From contig NZ_LR134117.1 of NCBI RefSeq assembly GCF_900635445.1, positions 2,604,001 to 2,668,000 on the forward strand: a stretch of 64,000 nt of DNA. The letters are read 5' to 3'. The translations under genes were made by a program, and so were the position numbers. Positions 56,770-64,000 of this stretch are shown piece after piece. The notes below the pieces were generated by a model, which had not been told where the DNA came from, searched no databases, and saw only the letters and a program-made list of their open reading frames with translations. Origin of the DNA: Serratia odorifera (GTDB lineage Bacteria > Pseudomonadota > Gammaproteobacteria > Enterobacterales > Enterobacteriaceae). Each line of letters starts with the position of its first letter. The first letter of the stretch is position 1.

Positions 56770-56810
56770 AAGAAAAGTAGTAAACCGAAGGTCTCTGTCA
56801 GTGACTGTAT

Positions 56811-56886
56811 GGGGCTATAGCTCAGCTGGGAGAGCGCCTGCCTTGCACGCAGGAGGTCAGCGGTTCGATCCCGCTTAGCTCCACCA
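56811..56886 (+). tRNA. alaT: tRNA-Ala (anticodon TGC)
   Basis: A 76-base cloverleaf beginning GGGGCTATAGCTCAGC, with anticodon loop CTTGCAC and encoded CCA. It is the standard second spacer tRNA of Ile/Ala-type rRNA operons. Confidence 0.98.
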
Positions 56887-56947
56887 TATAGGTCCTTGAA
56901 TTTCAATACTTCAGAGTATATTGGCAACAGTATGCTGCGAAGTATTT

Positions 56948-56959
56948 TGCTCTTTAACA
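56948..56959 (+). promoter_or_regulatory. Spacer boxA before 23S
   Basis: A second TGCTCTTTAACA lies between tRNA-Ala and 23S, as expected for maintained antitermination. Confidence 0.88.
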
Positions 56960-57096
56960 ATCTGGAACAAGCTGAAAATTGAAACATGACGGCTGAAACT
57001 TGTCCCCCCGTAGCAGTTTGGGATGAGGAGTAACCTGTCATAGAGTCTCTCAAATGTAGCAATACGATGATGTCGAAAGACACCTTCGGGTTGTGA

Positions 57097-60006
<2,910 letters not shown>

Positions 60007-60062
60007 ACAACACCGAAGGTGTTTTAGAGACGAAAGATTTTCAGCCTGTTCCGTGATTGAAG

Positions 60063-60185
60063 TCCGAAGGATTTCGCGCTGAAGCAAGGCGGCAAACGAT
60101 GGCTGAGCAGGAGCATACACGCGTATGTGACTGTGAAGACAGAGAGCGGCCAACGCAGCAGCAGCGTGAAAGACACAGGACGGGT
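60063..60185. repeat. Intergenic repeat element, copy 4 (23S-5S spacer)
   Basis: From TCCGAAGGATTTCG to GACGGGTAA, about 123 bases. It contains AAGGCGGCAA, CGTATGTGACTG and GCGGCCAACGCAGC blocks in the same order as copy 1 (AAGATTTCG, GGCGGCAGCC, GTTAGTGACTG, GGCAGCCAAC). It enlarges the 23S-5S spacer to 190 bases. Confidence 0.6.
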
Positions 60186-60196
60186 AAAAAAGAATT

Positions 60197-60316
60197 TGCC
60201 TGGCGGCAATAGCGCGGTGGTCCCACCTGACCCCATGCCGAACTCAGAAGTGAAACGCCGTAGCGCCGATGGTAGTGTGGGGTCTCCCCATGCGAGAGTA
60301 GGACACTGCCAGGCAT
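60197..60316 (+). rRNA. rrf: 5S ribosomal RNA
   Basis: A 120-nt 5S gene beginning TGCCTGGCGGC and ending CTGCCAGGCAT, with the terminal stem and the conserved CCGAACTCAGAAGTGAAACG loop intact. Confidence 0.98.
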
Positions 60317-60326
60317 CAAATAAAGC

Positions 60327-60360
60327 AAAAAGCCCTACGTGAAAACGTAGGGCTTTTTGT
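60327..60360 (+). terminator. rRNA operon terminator
   Basis: A 13-bp stem AAAAGCCCTACGT/ACGTAGGGCTTTT with a GAAA tetraloop and T tract ends the operon. Confidence 0.96.
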
Positions 60361-60480
60361 TTTGTCTGTTATCTGCTGTATTGCTCGAGTATGGGCAGGC
60401 GCTCTGTCCGTCTGGAATGGATGTGAACCCCGCTGGCGGCGGCCGGTGGGGGTGAGCCTCGGGATAAGACGAACAGGGCA
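60361..60480. other. Spacer between the two rRNA-type terminators
   Basis: No gene. A weak match to the start of 5S (CTGGCGGCGGCCGGTGGGGG at 60433-60452) suggests that a degenerate 5S copy once filled this interval. Confidence 0.35.
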
Positions 60481-60540
60481 GGACACGGGCAGGCATCAAA
60501 TAAAACAACCAGCCCTACGCGCAAGCGTGGGGCTTTTTAC
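60481..60540 (+). pseudogene. Remnant of a second 5S 3' end plus terminator
   Basis: GGACACGGGCAGGCATCAAATAAA-like sequence, then AGCCCTACGC GCAA GCGTGGGGCTTTTT, repeats in order the last ~16 bases of the 5S gene, its AT linker and its terminator hairpin, 180 bases downstream of the intact copy. The rest of a second 5S is too degenerate to recognise. The hairpin should still terminate, giving tandem terminators before kgtP. Confidence 0.8.
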
Positions 60541-60739
60541 TTTGGCAAAACCCTCTCCGCTGCAATTTTTTGGCCCCAATTACATTATTTTTTATCGCCA
60601 TCACAACTATACGGTTTTCTGAACCGTGATGTTTATTTTCTTCGCCTGCTAACTCTATTGTTGTTAACTTATAAACAACAATAAAGTCACAATTAACGGC
60701 GCGATGCCATTTGACCTCATTTGGCCTGGAGAATATGCA
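60541..60739 (+). promoter_or_regulatory. Region upstream of kgtP
   Basis: About 200 AT-rich bases with no gene, including repeated ACAACAATAAAG/TTGTTGTTAAC motifs at 60658-60690 that form an inverted repeat (GTTGTTAACTTATAAACAAC). This could be an operator for kgtP; no named regulator can be assigned. Confidence 0.4.
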
Positions 60740-62044
60740 ATGACAGAAACAACCTCGGGTGTAGCAGACAACACGGCGGCGGAGGCGCACGATAAGAAAC
60801 AGCGCATTTTTGCCATTGTGGGGGCTTCGTCAGGTAACCTGGTGGAGTGGTTTGACTTCTACGTTTACTCCTTCTGTTCGATTTACTTTGCTTCATCATT
60901 TTTCCCGGCAGGTAACAGCACCACCCAGTTATTGCAAACCGCCGGCATATTCGCCGCCGGTTTTTTCATGCGCCCGATCGGCGGCTGGCTGTTTGGTTAT
61001 ATTGCCGACAAACATGGCCGTAAGAATTCGATGATGATTTCGGTATGCATGATGTGTGCAGGATCGTTGGCGATTGCCTGTTTACCGGGCTATGCCGCGA
61101 TTGGTTATTGGGCGCCGGTGTTGCTGCTGGTCGCACGGCTGTTCCAGGGGCTGTCGGTCGGAGGCGAATACGGCACCAGTGCTACCTATATGAGTGAGGT
61201 GGCGATTGCCGGTCGTCGCGGATTTTTTGCCTCTTTCCAATACGTTACTCTGATCGGCGGCCAGTTGTTGGCATTATTGGTTCTGGTGGCGCTGCAACAG
61301 GTGTTGTCTGCCGATGAATTGAAGGCCTGGGGCTGGCGCATCCCGTTTGCACTCGGCGCGGTGTTGGCGATTGTCGCGTTGTTTCTGCGCCGTGCGTTGA
61401 ACGAAACCTCTGATGCCAAAACCCGTAATCATAAGGACGCGGGTTCACTAACCGGGCTGTGGAAGAATCGCCGGGCTTTCTTGATGGTATTGGGTTTTAC
61501 CGCTGGCGGTTCGCTGAGTTTCTACACCTTTACCACCTATATGCAAAAATATCTGGTCAACACCGCGGGCATGGATGCCAAGCTGGCCAGCGGCATCATG
61601 ACCGCCGCCTTATTTGTCTTTATGTTGCTGCAACCGGTGATTGGCGGGCTGTCTGACCGTATTGGTCGCCGCAATTCGATGCTGACTTTTGCCACCCTGG
61701 CAACGCTGCTGACGGTTCCTATCCTGTTTACGCTAAAAAGCGTCACCAATCCATACCTGGCGTTTGGCTTGATCGTCGTGGCCTTGTTGATCGTCAGTTT
61801 TTATACCGCTATCAGCGGTCTGCTTAAGGCCGAGATGTTCCCACCGGAGGTGAGGGCGCTGGGGGTGGGGCTGTCTTATGCGGTAGCCAACGCCATGTTT
61901 GGCGGCTCGGCCGAATACGTGGCGTTGTCATTGAAATCGTTTGGTATCGAAAATGCCTTCTTCTGGTATGTGTCCGGCATGTGCCTGTTGGCGTTGATAG
62001 TCTCACTGCGGCTGCATGCCAAGGGGAAAGAGATTCAGCTCTAG
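60740..62044 (+). CDS. kgtP: KgtP, alpha-ketoglutarate:H+ symporter
   Basis: KgtP imports 2-oxoglutarate across the inner membrane. The 434-aa MFS protein of the metabolite:H+ symporter group has twelve helices, with SSGNLVEWFDFYVYSF in the first and the GYIADKHGRKNSM loop between helices 2 and 3; LFQGLSVGGEYGTSATYMSE is nearly identical to E. coli KgtP. I chose the ATG at 60740 (CTGGAGAATATGCA site) over an in-frame start at 60704. It lies next to a 5S gene and convergent with yfiM, as at E. coli rrnG. Confidence 0.96.
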   Translation: MTETTSGVADNTAAEAHDKKQRIFAIVGASSGNLVEWFDFYVYSFCSIYFASSFFPAGNSTTQLLQTAGIFAAGFFMRPIGGWLFGYIADKHGRKNSMMISVCMMCAGSLAIACLPGYAAIGYWAPVLLLVARLFQGLSVGGEYGTSATYMSEVAIAGRRGFFASFQYVTLIGGQLLALLVLVALQQVLSADELKAWGWRIPFALGAVLAIVALFLRRALNETSDAKTRNHKDAGSLTGLWKNRRAFLMVLGFTAGGSLSFYTFTTYMQKYLVNTAGMDAKLASGIMTAALFVFMLLQPVIGGLSDRIGRRNSMLTFATLATLLTVPILFTLKSVTNPYLAFGLIVVALLIVSFYTAISGLLKAEMFPPEVRALGVGLSYAVANAMFGGSAEYVALSLKSFGIENAFFWYVSGMCLLALIVSLRLHAKGKEIQL

Positions 62045-62045
62045 C

Positions 62046-62375
62046 TTAACGGGTGGCGTGGTAGAGACTATAGCCGGTTGCGGCGCCTGCCACGTCCCAG
62101 GCGAAGTCCTTCCAGCTCCAGCCAGAACCGCCTGCGCGACTGTCGTACAGCTCTTTGGCGGCACCAAGACCGATGGAAAACGCCAGGCCGAAACTGCGGC
62201 TATGAGGCTCACTCCAGCCCTGGCGATCGCCATAAGCGCTGCCGGCGGCGGCAAAGGTGGCGGAGGCGATGAAATGTTGTGCCTTGTCTTTTCCCGTCCA
62301 CGCGTCGTTGGCCCAATGGCTACAGCCACTGAGCAGCAACAAGGGAAGCAAAACAGTCGATCGCAGCAAATGCAT
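62046..62375 (-). CDS. yfiM: YfiM, lipoprotein of unknown function
   Basis: A 109-aa predicted lipoprotein with a signal peptide and lipobox LSGC at about residues 15-18. The rest (DKAQHFIASATFAAAGS, then SWKDFAWDVAGAATGY) is the YfiM family; the DKxxHF pattern recalls membrane-bound phosphatase-like or VanZ-like helices, without proof of function. It ends one base from the kgtP stop (convergent) and follows pssA after a terminator. Confidence 0.88.
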   Translation of the reverse strand: MHLLRSTVLLPLLLLSGCSHWANDAWTGKDKAQHFIASATFAAAGSAYGDRQGWSEPHSRSFGLAFSIGLGAAKELYDSRAGGSGWSWKDFAWDVAGAATGYSLYHATR

Positions 62376-62404
62376 TATGAAAACATCCTGTTGTCATGGC
62401 GCAT

Positions 62405-62428
62405 AAAAAACCCCAGCCTCGGCCGGGG
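62405..62428 (-). terminator. Terminator after pssA
   Basis: On the minus strand the GC-rich stem ACCCCGGCC/GGCTGGGGT with T6 follows the pssA stop by 25 bases. Confidence 0.88.
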
Positions 62429-62452
62429 TCGATTACAGCAAGTATAGCCGGA

Positions 62453-63808
62453 TTAAAGTATACGGCTTATCAATCGGTCAATGCGGATCCGACGCAAACG
62501 GCGGATTAGCTTGCGCACTTTGATCGGGTACTGCTGAATGCTTTGCAACTCTTGGAAGTGGCTCACTACGGTGGTATGGGTGCGGATGCACTCCAACTCT
62601 CTGTGGCGCTGCTCGCGCATTTCCTGCTTGGGATCGTGGATCAGGATGGCGTTTTCCAGATCGAGGCGCCAGGCGCGCGGATTCAGGTTATTGCCGGTGA
62701 TTAACTGCCATTCATCATCGACCCACATGCCTTTCAGATGGTAGCTGTTATCGCCGTCTTTCCATAGGCGAACAATCAGTTGTCCGGTATCGACATAACG
62801 CTGCAAGCGCGTCAGAAAACGGCGCAGGTTGATTTCGTACAGGTATGGCAGCGCGCCGATGATCTTGAACGGTTGATCTTCCGGGATATAAAAATCGTTG
62901 GCGGTTTTGTCACCGACGATGATTTCTACCTGTTTACCCTGACGCAGCAGATAAATGATATTGCGTACCAGCAACGCCGGCAGGTTGAAGTATGGTGTGC
63001 ATAGCGTCAGTTTTTGGTCGGCGCAGGCCATCAGGTGATGAATGGTTTTGTTCAACACGCTTTGCTTGCCTAAACCCACCAGTGGCGTTACCGCCAGTTC
63101 ATCATTACCCGCCTTGCCACGGAAGTGGTAGCCCGCTCTGCGTAGCGCAAAGCGAAAGTTCCGTGTTTCGTTTTTGATCTCCGGGCTGCTGGGGCGATCG
63201 CAGCGATCGAGGCGTTGCACGGCCCCGGCGGTCAGTAAATGCTGTTTGATGTAATCGATCATGGTGTCGGCCAGCACGACGTTGCTAATCAGCTGGTAAC
63301 GGTCGTAACGGTATTTTTCATGCTGATGCAGATACACGTCGTTAATGCTGGCACCGCTATAGATCACGGTGTCATCAATGACAAAACCCTTCAGGTGCAG
63401 TACGCCCATGGCTTCGCGGGTATTTACCGGCACGCCGTATACCGGGACCGATGCGTCAGGGTGCTGGTCTGCCATTGAACAGTACCAGTCGGCATTGGTA
63501 TTGGTCGCCTCGGCGCCAATGCGCCCGCGTTGTGCGCGGTGCCAGTCGACCAGTACGCAAACTTCCAGTTCAGGACGGTTTTGCTTGGCAAGATACAGTG
63601 CGTTCAGAATATCGCGGCCGGCATCGTCGTGTTCCAGGTACAGAGCCACCAGATAAATGCGTTGCGTTGCGTTGGCGATAGCATCGAGCAGGGCGGCGCG
63701 ATAATCAGACGGCGTGTATAGAGTACGGACATCGGCCACCGTCTGGGGGAGTTTTGGCAATTGTGCAAGGTGTTGTTGATGTTTGCTACGTTTAAATTTT
63801 GACAACAT
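62453..63808 (-). CDS. pssA: PssA, phosphatidylserine synthase
   Basis: PssA condenses CDP-diacylglycerol (made by CdsA) with serine, the first step to phosphatidylethanolamine. The 451-aa enzyme is of the phospholipase-D superfamily type found in gamma-proteobacteria, loosely bound to membranes and ribosomes. Two catalytic HxK(x)4D motifs are visible: HLKGFVIDD and HLKGMWVDD. The ATG at 63808 gives MLSKFKRSKHQQHL, the known start and length; a GTG one codon earlier is possible. The basic C-terminus (RKLIRRLRRIRIDRL) aids membrane or RNA association. Confidence 0.97.
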   Translation of the reverse strand: MLSKFKRSKHQQHLAQLPKLPQTVADVRTLYTPSDYRAALLDAIANATQRIYLVALYLEHDDAGRDILNALYLAKQNRPELEVCVLVDWHRAQRGRIGAEATNTNADWYCSMADQHPDASVPVYGVPVNTREAMGVLHLKGFVIDDTVIYSGASINDVYLHQHEKYRYDRYQLISNVVLADTMIDYIKQHLLTAGAVQRLDRCDRPSSPEIKNETRNFRFALRRAGYHFRGKAGNDELAVTPLVGLGKQSVLNKTIHHLMACADQKLTLCTPYFNLPALLVRNIIYLLRQGKQVEIIVGDKTANDFYIPEDQPFKIIGALPYLYEINLRRFLTRLQRYVDTGQLIVRLWKDGDNSYHLKGMWVDDEWQLITGNNLNPRAWRLDLENAILIHDPKQEMREQRHRELECIRTHTTVVSHFQELQSIQQYPIKVRKLIRRLRRIRIDRLISRIL

Positions 63809-63926
63809 CACAGTGCGCTTCTTCTCTCATAATTAGATGGCCGGAACGCCACATGCATTAAAACATTAAAATAAATAATCGGGCGATAATACCACTAGTT
63901 GCCTCGATTGTGCGTATGTTTTGGCG
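63809..63926. other. Intergenic region upstream of pssA
   Basis: AT-rich, about 120 bases, containing runs such as TTAAAACATTAAAATAAATAATC that suit a pssA promoter on the minus strand. I cannot assign exact elements. Confidence 0.4.
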
Positions 63927-64000
63927 TTAAGTAATGGATTCGTAGCGCATTGCGACGCCGGTCACTTCTCGGTGCCAGTCCGTAGCGGCAGGGTCAAATT
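63927..64000 (-). CDS. 3' end of an unidentified gene, possibly patZ
   Basis: A minus-strand frame open from the right edge ends at a TAA at 63927-63929, with a tail reading ...WHREVTGVAMRYESIT. In E. coli the gene upstream of pssA in this orientation is patZ (yfiQ), a protein acetyltransferase, but these 23 residues are too few and not distinctive. Position is the only support for that name. Confidence 0.35.
   Translation of the reverse strand, partial: FDPAATDWHREVTGVAMRYESIT

Noticed and set aside
60362..60622. An 86-codon plus-strand frame after the 5S gene
   Set aside because: It spans the remnant 5S terminator and has no ribosome site or family match.

Overview
The window is a stretch of enterobacterial chromosome. 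Gene order, protein sequences, Ile/Ala tRNAs in the rRNA spacer and a 16S of Serratia-like type point to Yersiniaceae, most likely Serratia; the genus is an inference. Almost everything is core genome. Compared with the E. coli order as I know it, three separate blocks are joined here.

Region by region: (1) 1-6880, the xni-ppnN-queF-syd-csrB-yqcC-truC-yqcA block, with an MFS transporter gene inserted between the CsrB regulatory RNA and yqcC. (2) 6890-7600, an AT-rich junction holding a small double-glycine-leader, class II microcin-like gene that is frameshifted in this sequence. (3) 7613-33055, the yaeH-dapD-glnD-map / rpsB-tsf-pyrH-frr-dxr-ispU-cdsA-rseP-bamA-skp-lpxD-fabZ-lpxA-lpxB-rnhB-dnaE-accA block: nitrogen sensing, translation, isoprenoid, phospholipid, lipid A and outer-membrane assembly, and replication. 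(4) 33162-45678, ldcC and a variable segment: a MarR-type regulator divergent from a CPVC thioredoxin-like gene, yaeR, the acid-stress lysine decarboxylase cluster cadC-cadB-cadA-dtpC, tilS and a small c-type cytochrome. (5) 45746-54610, rof-yaeP-yaeQ-arfB-nlpE-proS-trmO-rcsF-metQ-metI-metN-gmhB. (6) 54663-60360, a complete rRNA operon (16S, tRNA-Ile, tRNA-Ala, 23S, 5S), followed by a remnant 5S end with its own terminator. (7) 60740-64000, kgtP-yfiM-pssA and the edge of another gene.

The sequence carries many single-base frameshifts: glnD, dxr (two), rseP, bamA, lpxB (two), dnaE (three), ldcC, cadC, gmhB and the microcin-like gene. Several of these genes are essential, and each indel restores a full-length product when corrected. 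Most are therefore probably sequencing or assembly errors. I annotate such genes over their full span and give the indel position.

The least explained items are the microcin-like precursor at 6892-7174, the MarR/thioredoxin-like pair at 35306-36229 with a perfect palindrome between the genes, a promoter-terminator unit between dxr and ispU that may be a small RNA or a leader attenuator, and a family of ~107-123 bp intergenic repeats with four copies, one of them inside the rRNA operon. No CRISPR array, transposase, prophage or plasmid function was seen.
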